From positions 1-40,136 of the forward strand of contig CALJWL010000014.1 of the NCBI GenBank assembly GCA_937974565.1: a stretch of DNA of 40,136 bases, given 5' to 3'. Each line of letters begins with the position of its first letter. The stretch's first letter is position 1. The stretch comes from an uncultured Arenicella sp. (lineage in GTDB: Bacteria; Pseudomonadota; Gammaproteobacteria; Arenicellales; Arenicellaceae). The notes beneath the pieces are model-generated. The model searched no databases, was not told where the DNA came from, and was given only the letters and a program-made list of their open reading frames with translations. This document shows positions 18,644-27,096 of the stretch, one piece after another. Both the position numbers and the translations under genes were made by a program.

Positions 18644-19981
18644 TTGAATTCATCGTCCCAGCAGCAAGAACAAGAACAAGTGCAATTTAATACCGCTGAG
18701 TTTTTTGACCAGCAGAAATTTGGCATACAACAATTTATTGTAATTGCCCTGTGTATGGTAGTTAACATGTTAGACGGTTTCGACATCACCGCGATGGCCG
18801 TTGTAGCAAATGATGTGAGTATTGAAATGGCAATACCGGATCATCAGCTTGGTTTAGTGTTTAGTTTTTCACTAGCAGGGATGATGTTAGGAGCCATGTT
18901 TCTTGGTTCTCTGTCTGATGTATATGGTCGCCGAAAGGTGATTTTGTTTGGCTTAATGGTTGTGGGACTGTCTGTATTGGCAACAGCCTATGCTCAAAGT
19001 ATTGGCCTGCTGATATTCCTACGTTTTATTAGCGGCTTAGGTGCAGGTGCGATGCTCGCCAGTCAAGCAACCTTAGCATCAGAATATAGTTCTGTGCGCT
19101 TTCGCGCTCTTGCCGTTGCGGTGGTTACCGCGGGTTACCCCTTAGGAGCAATGTTCACCGGAGTAGTCGGTGGGTATTTGGTTCCCGAATATGGGTGGCG
19201 AAGCATGTTTTTCGCGGGCGGGGCGGTTACATTGGGACTTTGGTTTATTACCTTTTTATTACTGCCTGAGTCTCTGCAATTTTTATTGAACAAGAAGCCG
19301 TCTAATGCATTACAAAAAATAAATACCATTCTAGGGCGCTTCTCGGCCAATCCATTAACCAGTTTGCCATCGAACGATGAGCAGGTTTCAAAAAATGTTT
19401 CATCCAATATTCTCGCACTATTAGCTCCAAGTTATAGAGTTAAGACGATTACTCTTTGGGTGAGCTTTATGTTTGCTGTCTTTACCTTATATTATTTTTT
19501 GAGTTGGTTACCTAAGAGCCTTATTGACAAAGGTTTTGACGCAGAATTTGGGCGTCAAGCATTCACTCTCTTTAATTTAGGAGGTGTGGCTGGGATTTTC
19601 ATACTAGGTACCTTGGCGGCACGCTGGAGGCTTTCAAGGGTAGTCAGTTTGTTTTTTTTACTTGCCGCATTACTGATGTTTTCGTTTAGTTTATTCAGTA
19701 CTCAAGAAACCGGTATTCTTGTGTTGGTTACCATCATTGGCTTACTGATGTCTGGTGGCTTTGTTGGCCTTTATGCATTGCCTGCAAAACTCTACGCAAG
19801 TGATATCCGAAGCACTGGTGTTGGTTGGGCGATCGGGCTAGGTCGATTAGGCGCGGTTTTCGGCCCCGCCGTAGCAGGTTACTTAATTGCCAATGGCGTA
19901 TCCATGGAAGTAAACTTTGCCATATTCGCAGTACCCGTCGTGTTCGCTTGCTTGGGCGTTTTAACACTCAAGATTTCTTGA
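18644..19981 (+). CDS. MFS transporter of the aromatic acid:H+ symporter (AAHS) type
   Basis: This is a 445-residue proton-coupled transporter. The first helix contains DGFD (residues 44-47), the AAHS signature seen in PcaK and BenK, and the helix 2-3 loop has an intact motif A, GSLSDVYGRRKV. RFISGLGAGAMLASQ and FLLLPESLQFLL are typical of sugar- and AAHS-type MFS proteins. The start is an unusual TTG, chosen because AGGAG at 18630-18634 sits nine bases before it and no in-frame ATG occurs early. Its family suggests uptake of an aromatic acid, so it is a candidate inner-membrane importer for indole-3-acetate or a related arylacetate. Confidence 0.85.
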   Translation: MNSSSQQQEQEQVQFNTAEFFDQQKFGIQQFIVIALCMVVNMLDGFDITAMAVVANDVSIEMAIPDHQLGLVFSFSLAGMMLGAMFLGSLSDVYGRRKVILFGLMVVGLSVLATAYAQSIGLLIFLRFISGLGAGAMLASQATLASEYSSVRFRALAVAVVTAGYPLGAMFTGVVGGYLVPEYGWRSMFFAGGAVTLGLWFITFLLLPESLQFLLNKKPSNALQKINTILGRFSANPLTSLPSNDEQVSKNVSSNILALLAPSYRVKTITLWVSFMFAVFTLYYFLSWLPKSLIDKGFDAEFGRQAFTLFNLGGVAGIFILGTLAARWRLSRVVSLFFLLAALLMFSFSLFSTQETGILVLVTIIGLLMSGGFVGLYALPAKLYASDIRSTGVGWAIGLGRLGAVFGPAVAGYLIANGVSMEVNFAIFAVPVVFACLGVLTLKIS

Positions 19982-20112
19982 GTTTTTTAAGCTGGAAACG
20001 GCAATAATGTTTTTATGGTTTCACACATAAAAAACAATCGTTAGTTAACTTGGTTGGTTGCTGCGTTTAAGTAATAGAGGAGAGACTAGCTTTAGCTATT
20101 TCGTATTTTCTT

Positions 20113-20130
20113 ATCAGCTAATTAGATGAT
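20113..20130. promoter_or_regulatory. 18-bp near-perfect palindrome upstream of aldehyde dehydrogenase gene
   Basis: ATCAGCTAATTAGATGAT matches its own reverse complement at 16 of 18 positions. A copy differing at one base lies upstream of the TonB-receptor gene at 22731. This is a candidate operator for a dimeric regulator, with the LuxR-type protein encoded between the two sites as the first suspect. Confidence 0.65.
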
Positions 20131-20192
20131 GGTTGAATCAATTGCCAGTTTGCTAAGCTGTATTTAACGATTCAAATTTTATGGGAAAAAAA

Positions 20193-21614
20193 ATGCAACA
20201 AGCTAAATTTTTGATCAACGGCGTTTCAAGAACTTCGAAGATGACCGCAGATGTGATCAACCCTGCGACCGAAGAGGTGTTCGCAAAATGCCATATATCG
20301 AACAAAGATGACGTTAATGATGCGGTAAGTGCGGCACGTAACGCTTTTCCTTTTTGGAGTACCTTGAGCAATGATGAACGCAAATCCAGGCTGATGGAGC
20401 TAGCCTCTTCCTTAGAGGAAAACATGCCTGAGCTAATGGGACTAGTGACCAAAGAAAGCGGCAAGCCACTAGGTGGTTTAAACGGTATCGGTTCAGGGAT
20501 GGAAGTAGGCGGATCAATTGCTTGGACACAAGCAACAGCCAGTTTTGAATTACCTGTAGAAGTTATTCAAGATAATGAAGAAGCTAGAATAGAGATCCAC
20601 CGTAAGCCACTCGGGGTTGTGGCTTCAATTACTCCATGGAACTGGCCCTTGATGATCGCAGTTTGGCACATTATTCCCGCGTTGCATACTGGAAATACCG
20701 TCGTTGTGAAGCCATCGCCTTACACCCCAGTAGCAACATCAAGGTTTGTAGAATTGGCAAATCGCGTTTTACCTAAAGGCGTGTTGAATTTAGTACATGG
20801 AGACACCGAGGTTGGCTCATTATTGAGCACTCATGAAGACGTCAGTAAAATAATTTTCACGGGATCTACGCCGACGGGCAAAAAAATCATGCAAGCATCA
20901 GCGGTTAATTTAAAAAGACTGACATTAGAGCTCGGCGGTAATGACGCTGGAATAGTTTTGCCTGACAGTAATGTAACTGAATTAGCTCCGAAGATATTTG
21001 GAGCAAGTTTTCATAACAACGGCCAAACCTGTGCTGCACTAAAACGTTTATATGTTCATGAGTCTCAATACGATGAAATGTGCAACGCGCTAGCCGACCT
21101 TGCAAAAAATGTAAAAGTTGGCAACGGATTAGAAGAAGGTGTTGAGCTTGGCCCGCTGCAGAACGCGAGGCAACTACAAATTGTGAAGTCTCTGGTAGAC
21201 AGTGCGCGCGAGAATGGTGGTAAAATTCTTGCTGGTGGTAACGAAGGTAATGGTGCAGGTTACTTTTACGAGCCTACGATTATCGCTGATCAAAGCGATG
21301 GCGATCGTATCGTTGATGAAGAGCAATTTGGCCCAGCATTGCCTGTGATTAAGTATTCTGACCTTGATGAAGTGATCGCTCGCGCAAACGCTAATGAAAA
21401 TGGCCTCGGAGGCTCGGTATGGTCGAGTGATTTGGAAGCCGCATCTAAAGTAGCCTTACAATTAGAATGTGGCTCAGCCTGGATCAATGACCACGGTGCT
21501 GTGCAACCTGATGCACCATTTGGGGGCATAAAACAGTCGGGTTTTGGCGTTGAGTTTGGTTTACACGGCCTAAAAGAATACACCTCGATTCAAACGTTGA
21601 AAATTTGCAAATAG
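20193..21614 (+). CDS. NAD(P)-dependent aldehyde dehydrogenase
   Basis: This enzyme oxidises an aldehyde to the acid. From the chosen start it has 473 residues, normal for the family. Visible active-site elements (numbered from this start) are the PWNWP segment with N150, the cofactor-site lysine in VVVKPSP (173), FTGSTPTGKKI, the general base E246 in LELGG and the nucleophile C280 in NGQTCAA. The frame also has an ATG 12 bases earlier. The second ATG is preferred because GGGA lies six bases before it and the first has no ribosome site. It is not in tight operon spacing with the MFS gene. In context it may turn an arylacetaldehyde, such as indole-3-acetaldehyde, into the arylacetate; the substrate is inference. 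Confidence 0.9.
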   Translation: MQQAKFLINGVSRTSKMTADVINPATEEVFAKCHISNKDDVNDAVSAARNAFPFWSTLSNDERKSRLMELASSLEENMPELMGLVTKESGKPLGGLNGIGSGMEVGGSIAWTQATASFELPVEVIQDNEEARIEIHRKPLGVVASITPWNWPLMIAVWHIIPALHTGNTVVVKPSPYTPVATSRFVELANRVLPKGVLNLVHGDTEVGSLLSTHEDVSKIIFTGSTPTGKKIMQASAVNLKRLTLELGGNDAGIVLPDSNVTELAPKIFGASFHNNGQTCAALKRLYVHESQYDEMCNALADLAKNVKVGNGLEEGVELGPLQNARQLQIVKSLVDSARENGGKILAGGNEGNGAGYFYEPTIIADQSDGDRIVDEEQFGPALPVIKYSDLDEVIARANANENGLGGSVWSSDLEAASKVALQLECGSAWINDHGAVQPDAPFGGIKQSGFGVEFGLHGLKEYTSIQTLKICK

Positions 21615-21696
21615 CCGAGCAAGTTGCCTTAAAAGAGTAACTTTTCGGCAAAGACCATGTCAGCTCACATTACTAAATAGGCGTTTTATATCATTG

Positions 21697-22395
21697 ATGA
21701 ATAATCCTCAGTCCCATGAAGAGTTTCAAACTCAATTGTTTAAACTATGTTCAAGCTTATTCGCTTTAGATGGAGTACGGTTCGATATCTACGTGCCCAA
21801 GACGAATCTAGATTACTACATGGGCTCTGACGGTGAGATTGATCTCATGAGAGATGGTTATAATAGAATATTTTGGGAGTGTGACCCGATGCATCCGTCA
21901 CTGTTTGAAGGTAAGGATACGGTTGTGGTTACAAACGCAATGCTCATGACAGATTATGCCTGGCAAAAAACTCGAATCTATAAAGAGTTTTTTAAGCCCC
22001 ATAATTATTATCATGATGCAGATGTCTTTTTCCGTCAAAATGGGGTAATTATTGCGGTGCTTACATTGCTAAGAAAAGACCCCGCAAAAATGTTTACTGA
22101 CCATGAGGTTGAATTGTTAAAAAAGGTTCAGCCTTTCATTGAATATTGTTTGAAAAAAGTCTATCTGCCGAAAAGAATACATAATCGAGAAAGTTTATCA
22201 AAAGAGTTTGGCTTTACTGCAAGGGAACTGGACGTAGTAGAACTTGCTTTGACTGGCGCGAGTAACAAAGCACTGATTAAGCAACTTAAAATTAGCCTAC
22301 CCACGCTAAGAACGCACATGCAAAATATCTACTCAAAAGTAGGCGTTCACTCAAGCAGTGAACTCATATCTACTTTAATGAGCATTTTAAAGTAG
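21697..22395 (+). CDS. LuxR-type helix-turn-helix transcriptional regulator
   Basis: The C-terminal 65 residues are a GerE/LuxR helix-turn-helix: FGFTARELDVVELALTGASN, KALIKQLKISLPTLRTHMQN and IYSKVGVHSSSELIS. The first 160 residues form an unknown sensing domain, probably GAF/PAS-like. It has some aromatic and acidic residues placed as in autoinducer-binding domains (IFWECDP) but not enough to call it quorum sensing. ATG at 21697 is used; a TTG directly in front of it is also in frame. The gene sits between two genes that carry the same upstream palindrome, so it is the likely regulator of the aldehyde dehydrogenase and the TonB receptor. Confidence 0.85.
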   Translation: MNNPQSHEEFQTQLFKLCSSLFALDGVRFDIYVPKTNLDYYMGSDGEIDLMRDGYNRIFWECDPMHPSLFEGKDTVVVTNAMLMTDYAWQKTRIYKEFFKPHNYYHDADVFFRQNGVIIAVLTLLRKDPAKMFTDHEVELLKKVQPFIEYCLKKVYLPKRIHNRESLSKEFGFTARELDVVELALTGASNKALIKQLKISLPTLRTHMQNIYSKVGVHSSSELISTLMSILK

Positions 22396-22687
22396 ATGCG
22401 CGAATGCTTTGGATGAATAAAAATTATGACGCATAAATTACCTGAATAAGTACTGTGTTAATTGCATCCGAGAATGGGCGGGGTATTTCACCGACCGTCG
22501 TGTTTTTTAGTCGACCATTACCACATCTTTACTCATCTTTTTCCTTCCATTGTTACGTACAGATTAAACCCGAGAATCGTATAGAAAACGCCCATTAAGG
22601 CTGAAAGGTTCTTCGCCAATCGCCAGATTTTTCTTTCAAAATCAAGTGTTTATACGTCATAAATCATTCAATATAACCGATAAAAAC

Positions 22688-22708
22688 AAGAGGATAAAAC
22701 CTCTTTTT
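22688..22708 (+). terminator. Possible Rho-independent terminator
   Basis: AAGAGG-ATAAAA-CCTCTT forms a 6-bp stem followed by three more T residues. It could end transcripts from the luxR-type gene before the receptor promoter. The stem is short and 290 bases from the gene. Confidence 0.4.
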
Positions 22709-22728
22709 AAAATCACTCCAATTTCTGG

Positions 22729-22750
22729 GTATCAGCTTATTAGATGATAC
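22729..22750. promoter_or_regulatory. Second copy of the shared palindrome, upstream of the TonB receptor
   Basis: The core ATCAGCTTATTAGATGAT (22731-22748) differs from the site at 20113 at one base. Flanking GT and AC extend the dyad to 22 bases, of which 18 are self-complementary. It lies about 50 bases before the receptor start codon, a place suited to an operator or activator site. Confidence 0.65.
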
Positions 22751-22798
22751 AAATATCTATCGAATATCGCTAAAGTAGTTCAATAACAAAATCTTGAG

Positions 22799-24991
22799 AT
22801 GAGAAGTATGACCAATAAATCCAGAGCAAATATGAAAACATTTAAGAAGAGTGACAAGTATTTAAAATTAACTAGTGCGATAGCGTTAGCTACTTTTACA
22901 GCCAATTCAGCCTACGCTCAAGAGGCGCGTGTGCTTGAAGAAATAATTGTTACTGCGCAGAAACGTGAGCAGTCACTATCTGATGTGAATTTGTCGATAA
23001 CTGCGTTTAGTGGAGATGACATTGAAGCACTTGGGATTGCTGACAGTGTTGGCATAGCCCAACAGACGCCTGGCTTATCGATTGGCACACCGGTAGGAGA
23101 GGGAAACAACCCAGCTTTATCGCTACGCGGCGTTGGTTTGAACGATTTTAATGATATTGCCGAAAGCACGGTCAGTTTATACGTTGACGATGTTTACTTA
23201 GGTGCGCTTGCAGGTCAAACGTTCCAGCTGTTTGATGTCGAGCGCATCGAGGTTCTGCGTGGACCGCAGGGAACATTGTTCGGACGTAATAGTACCGGCG
23301 GATTGGTCCATTATGTATCTCGAAAGCCGAGCAACGACAACAGCGGTTATGTTTCTTTGGATGTTGGTGAAGAGTCTTTAACTGAGATTGAATTTGCGCA
23401 AAACATTGCTTTTTCTGAGAGTGTTAATGGCCGAATCTCTTTAAAGAAAAGAGACCATGATGGCTACGTAGAAAATCGTGTCGGACCAGATGGCAACGAA
23501 GCCGATTCATTCGCATATCGAGCCCAATTGTCAGCTGATCTTAACGACAACTGGAACGCTACCTTAAACTTTCATGGTGGTGACTCAGATACTGTCGCGC
23601 CAATCTACCAAGTTCAGGCAACTGGTGCTGGCGGCACTGATGATTTCGGTTTCGTTGATACCGATAATGATGTTTTTGCAGGCGAGTCAGATCGAAATGG
23701 TGTTCTAGATATTGAGACAAGCGGCCAGACCCTAACATTCACAGGCCAACTGACCAACAATATCACTTTCACTTCAATTACTGGCTTAGAAGATGTTGAA
23801 AAGCTTCATGAGGAAGATACTGACAGTAGTTCTCTGCAAACCGTAGAAGGTACGTTTGGTTTCGACTATGACCAATTTACTCAAGAGCTTCGTTTAAACA
23901 TCGCCTCGGGTGAACATAATTATACGATTGGCGCTTTCTATTACGAGCATGACTCTGCTGGTTTTCAAGATTTAGAGATTCTTGGTGGTAACTTTCTAGT
24001 TCAAGAGAGTCAATTTGATCAAGATCTAGAGAGTTTTGCGGTTTTTGGTCAAGCTGACATTCGAACTAACGATGCGTTTAGTTGGTCGCTCGGTTTACGT
24101 TATACCGATGAAGATAAAGATTTCTTCTACAGCAACGTAATTACTAATCTTGATTTCGGTGATGGAAATGGCAATTTAGGGCCTATTCCAATTGCTGATA
24201 ACTTTAGCGATTCTCGCAGCACAAGTGAAGTTACAGGGAATATTACCGCCAGCTGGGATGTATCTAATAATACGAATACTTATGCATCTATTCGCCGAGG
24301 CATAAAAGCAGGTGGTTTTAACACCGGTTTTGGCGCTGGCAGCGAGTTTGATGAAGAAGAGTTGACGAGTTATGAAGTTGGCATCAAAACAAATTTCGGT
24401 ACTTCAACACGACTTAATGCATCGGTTTTCTACTATGACTATGAAGACTTTCAAGCATTGAGCTTTAATAGTGAACTTGCCGCAGGTGAGATCGTGAATG
24501 CTGACGATACAACTGTATTTGGTGGTGAAATCGAGCTGGTTACGTATCTAACTGATAACTTATTATTCAGCGCTGGTGTCGCTTATAACGATAATGAAAT
24601 TGACGCAATTACAAGTGCTCAAGGAGAAACCTTCGTTGATCGTCAACTAGTATTGGCTCCTGAACTAGAGGCAAATTGGATACTGCGTTATAACTTACCA
24701 TTGGCTTCAAAGGGTGATATTTCGTTCCAACTTGACGGTAACTATAAGTCCGATCACTTTTTTGACGTGACAAATACCGATGTGTCTCGCCAAGGTGGAT
24801 ACACGGTCAGTAATGCGCGGATAGGCTGGGCTTCGGAGAATAAGAATTTAGAGATCTCTCTTTGGGCTAAAAATATCTTCGAAAAAGAGTATCAGGTTTA
24901 TTCCTTTGACTTCACCGGTCTAGCTGGTTTTAACCAACAGTTTTTTGGTCAGCCACGATGGATTGGCGGTTCAGTTAAATATCAATGGTAA
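22799..24991 (+). CDS. TonB-dependent outer-membrane receptor
   Basis: This is an outer-membrane, TonB-energised importer of 730 residues. A signal peptide is visible (hydrophobic LTSAIALATFTANSAYA, cut before QEA, about residue 41 from the first ATG). A TonB-box-like EEIIVTAQKREQSL follows, then the plug domain with TPGLSI, SLRGVG, VYLGALAGQ and the strong VERIEVLRGPQGTLFGRNST signature. A 22-strand-type barrel ends in KYQW with a terminal aromatic residue. The subgroup (VTAQKREQ, GRNSTGG) is common in marine and sphingomonad bacteria for non-iron substrates. The position next to iac genes, and a palindrome shared with the aldehyde dehydrogenase gene, suggest uptake of an aromatic or indolic compound. 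Three ATGs are possible at 22799, 22808 and 22832. Confidence 0.92.
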   Translation: MRSMTNKSRANMKTFKKSDKYLKLTSAIALATFTANSAYAQEARVLEEIIVTAQKREQSLSDVNLSITAFSGDDIEALGIADSVGIAQQTPGLSIGTPVGEGNNPALSLRGVGLNDFNDIAESTVSLYVDDVYLGALAGQTFQLFDVERIEVLRGPQGTLFGRNSTGGLVHYVSRKPSNDNSGYVSLDVGEESLTEIEFAQNIAFSESVNGRISLKKRDHDGYVENRVGPDGNEADSFAYRAQLSADLNDNWNATLNFHGGDSDTVAPIYQVQATGAGGTDDFGFVDTDNDVFAGESDRNGVLDIETSGQTLTFTGQLTNNITFTSITGLEDVEKLHEEDTDSSSLQTVEGTFGFDYDQFTQELRLNIASGEHNYTIGAFYYEHDSAGFQDLEILGGNFLVQESQFDQDLESFAVFGQADIRTNDAFSWSLGLRYTDEDKDFFYSNVITNLDFGDGNGNLGPIPIADNFSDSRSTSEVTGNITASWDVSNNTNTYASIRRGIKAGGFNTGFGAGSEFDEEELTSYEVGIKTNFGTSTRLNASVFYYDYEDFQALSFNSELAAGEIVNADDTTVFGGEIELVTYLTDNLLFSAGVAYNDNEIDAITSAQGETFVDRQLVLAPELEANWILRYNLPLASKGDISFQLDGNYKSDHFFDVTNTDVSRQGGYTVSNARIGWASENKNLEISLWAKNIFEKEYQVYSFDFTGLAGFNQQFFGQPRWIGGSVKYQW

Positions 24992-25075
24992 TGTAATGCA
25001 GGGGCTTACTTAGTTGCCTCTCCCCCCAAATTTCACGTTTTGAAATTATAGGGGCAACTAGTAGGGTTGGAGCAT

Positions 25076-25113
25076 AAAGGTCGTTCAATATTTGTATATT
25101 GAGCGGCCTTTTT
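25076..25113 (+). terminator. Rho-independent terminator after the TonB-receptor gene
   Basis: A 16-bp stem runs from AAAGGTCGTTCAATAT to ATATTGAGCGGCCTTT, with a 4-base loop and two G-T pairs, followed by TTGCGTTTTT. It lies 85 bases after the receptor stop and separates it from the iac locus. Confidence 0.85.
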
Positions 25114-25263
25114 GCGTTTTTATATAGCCCGATTCAATAAATTTTAAGACTATTAAACAGGGTGGGGCTCCAATGGCGTTGTTGGACGCTAACTCAACTC
25201 AATGGAATGTATGTAAAAGTAATCTCCTTGTATATCTATACGAATTCAAACTGATTTAAATGA

Positions 25264-25740
25264 TTAACCTTCCTGTTCAAGGTTAGTAAACACCGTCTGA
25301 AGAAGTTCATTTAAATTGTCAGTTTTATCTTTATCTAATCCATCAAACGCTTGGTCAATGATTTTGGAGGTACTCTGAATCACCTCTTGGATAATATTGA
25401 GTCCTATAGTCGTTATATTTACCATTGTAACTCGTCCATCCCTTGAACTCTGATTTACTTCAACCCAGCCTCGCTCTTCCATTTTGTAGACCGACTTAGT
25501 AATTGTCGGTAATCGGCCAACCGCGTGTTTCGCTACCTCGGTCATGCTTAACCTGCCATTCTCTCTTAAGATCAAGCCAATTCGCCATGAAGTAATATTC
25601 ATACCTACCTTCTTTAACTCAACCTCCATAGCTTGTGTGTAGCGGCTTCCTAGGCGCATCACCCAATAAAAAGGGTACTCACGGAACTCAAAATTTTCAC
25701 TTGCGGGCTTGTACCTATTAAGGCTTTTTGTTTTGTTCAA
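25264..25740 (-). CDS. iacR: MarR-family regulator, probable IAA-responsive repressor IacR
   Basis: This is a 158-residue MarR-type winged-helix protein. WRIGLILRENGRLSMTEVAK, then LPTITKSVYKMEERGWVEVN and SSRDGRVTMVNITTIG, give the recognition helix and wing, flanked by dimerisation helices. The gene is divergent from iacH. In studied iac clusters IacR is a MarR repressor released by indole-3-acetate, and the same position and family here support that name. The start is a TTG preceded by GGTGA; the next in-frame Met is inside the conserved N-terminal helix (VMRLGSRY), so the TTG is favoured. Inverted repeats in the gap to iacH are its likely binding sites. Confidence 0.82.
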   Translation of the reverse strand: MNKTKSLNRYKPASENFEFREYPFYWVMRLGSRYTQAMEVELKKVGMNITSWRIGLILRENGRLSMTEVAKHAVGRLPTITKSVYKMEERGWVEVNQSSRDGRVTMVNITTIGLNIIQEVIQSTSKIIDQAFDGLDKDKTDNLNELLQTVFTNLEQEG

Positions 25741-25858
25741 AAGTTCACCGTTTTTTTGTAAGTGGCTCTTATTAAGGTTCTAGGCGCATTAAGTGCAACA
25801 AATCTAGAACAGCCTATCGTCCTATTTTACTCAATATTAACTCACAATATTCAATTGG

Positions 25859-25923
25859 TTAATTACTTGAAAAGTGTAATTAATTATTTGATAATAATTA
25901 CATGAAAATTCAAGTAATTATTA
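25859..25923. promoter_or_regulatory. Two AT-rich palindromes between iacR and iacH, candidate IacR operators
   Basis: Site 1 is TTAATTAC, a 9-base spacer and GTAATTAA (25859-25883). Site 2 is TAATAATTAC, a 12-base spacer and GTAATTATTA (25892-25923), ending six bases before the iacH ATG. Both contain the TTAC...GTAA dyad. In addition TTACTTGAA (25863) and its complement TTCAAGTAA (25909) face each other across the pair. Such placement suits MarR-type repression of the divergent promoters. Confidence 0.6.
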
Positions 25924-25929
25924 AATAGC

Positions 25930-27054
25930 ATGTTTGTGAGAAAACTCACTGAAAACGCCTCGGGCTTAACGTTTGCTGTTAAAGATAATATCGACGCAGC
26001 GGGGACAGCTTCTGGAATGGGCTGCGCAGCGTTTAAAGATGCTAATAATGCAATACGCTCGGCTAAGGTTGTACAGCGCCTACTTGATTCTAACTTCCAG
26101 TTGCTCGGCAAACTTGCGATGCATGAACTTGCGTTTGGCATGACTGGGATAAACAATTATTCAGGCACGCCAATCAATACGCTCTATCCTGATTTAATTC
26201 CCGGTGGTTCATCAAGTGGCTGCGCTGCAGCCGTTGCCTCCGGTGACGTAGATATTGCTATCGGAACCGACACCGGCGGCTCTATACGCTTACCAGCCGC
26301 TTGTTGTGGTGTGGTGGGCTTCAAACCGACTTATGGTCGTTTAAGCCGAGAGGGCGTCTCACCAAAGAAATCAAGCCTTGATTGTGTCGGCCCGTTTGCT
26401 CGCAACGTTACGTTGATTGAGCAAGCCATGCATGCAATGGATGAGTCATTTACTCCATCTAGGCAGCCTCGATCTATAACTCTTGGTGTATTAGACATCG
26501 AATGCGAAACATCAATTTTCGCTGAGTTTGAGTTAGCGTTACAAGGCATTGCTTCTTTAAGCACGGTGCGTATCAATAAAATTTCACTTGCGCACATGGA
26601 CAATGCGTTTGCCGCTGGAATGGTTCTTATCGCAAGTGAAGCCTTCGCTGAATTCGGAGGCTTACCCAAAGATCAGCTAGGAAGCGATATAGCGCAGCGT
26701 TTGCAAGCAGCGTCTGCTATTGGCGCCTCTCAGATTGAGCAAGCTCAGCGCACACAAGAAACGTTTAAACGCGAGGTTTCTGAGGCCTTATTAGGTGTCG
26801 ACGCGATTCTCTTGCCAACATTGCCATCTAAGCCGCTTTCACTAGATGCCGCTAAAAACGGCGCGATTGATCTGGCCTCCAGTTCGCTGGTTCGGCCATT
26901 TAATGTTTCCGGTCATCCTGCGATTACTTTGCCTGTTGCCTCTGTGAACCCATTTAGCGTTCAGTTAGTTGGCGCGTTAAATGAAGACGAAAAACTCTGC
27001 GCTATTGCGAAACAGATAGAAAGCCTGCTGCCAAAGCCGGTTTATCCAAATTAG
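25930..27054 (+). CDS. iacH: Amidase-signature family protein, IacH-like
   Basis: This amidase-signature enzyme is the first gene of the long catabolic unit. The Ser-Ser-Lys triad can be placed as K18 (AVKDNID), S94 (PGGSSSG) and nucleophile S118 (GTDTGGSIR), with the 24-residue spacing between the serines kept. It has 374 residues and begins almost at the lysine motif, so the usual N-terminal helices of 450-500-residue members are missing. A stop codon five codons upstream prevents extension, and the ATG lacks a ribosome site. In iac clusters the amidase IacH has an unsettled role. Indole-3-acetamide hydrolysis, giving IAA, is an alternative that sequence cannot exclude. Confidence 0.8.
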   Translation: MFVRKLTENASGLTFAVKDNIDAAGTASGMGCAAFKDANNAIRSAKVVQRLLDSNFQLLGKLAMHELAFGMTGINNYSGTPINTLYPDLIPGGSSSGCAAAVASGDVDIAIGTDTGGSIRLPAACCGVVGFKPTYGRLSREGVSPKKSSLDCVGPFARNVTLIEQAMHAMDESFTPSRQPRSITLGVLDIECETSIFAEFELALQGIASLSTVRINKISLAHMDNAFAAGMVLIASEAFAEFGGLPKDQLGSDIAQRLQAASAIGASQIEQAQRTQETFKREVSEALLGVDAILLPTLPSKPLSLDAAKNGAIDLASSSLVRPFNVSGHPAITLPVASVNPFSVQLVGALNEDEKLCAIAKQIESLLPKPVYPN

Positions 27055-27096
27055 ATATCTTGAAACTTTGTCATACAGGCCATTAAGAGAACACAT

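Larger units (their letters stand above)
22396..22798. other. 403-base intergenic region between the luxR-type gene and the TonB-receptor gene
   Basis: No complete gene is visible. On the minus strand, about 22533-22636 reads RLAKNLSALMGVFYTILGFN followed by a short tail and stop. This faintly resembles the C-terminal end of an IS5-type transposase, but the match is too short to call. The right part holds a terminator-like hairpin and the second copy of the shared palindrome. Confidence 0.4.

Noticed and set aside
21697-22395. Quorum-sensing LuxR with autoinducer-binding domain
   Set aside because: Only a few aromatic/acidic positions match; no luxI-type synthase is nearby. It is kept as a generic LuxR-type regulator.
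22533-22636. IS5-type transposase C-terminal relic on the minus strand
   Set aside because: Only about 30 residues with partial resemblance (LAKN...F...NLY); too short to separate from chance.
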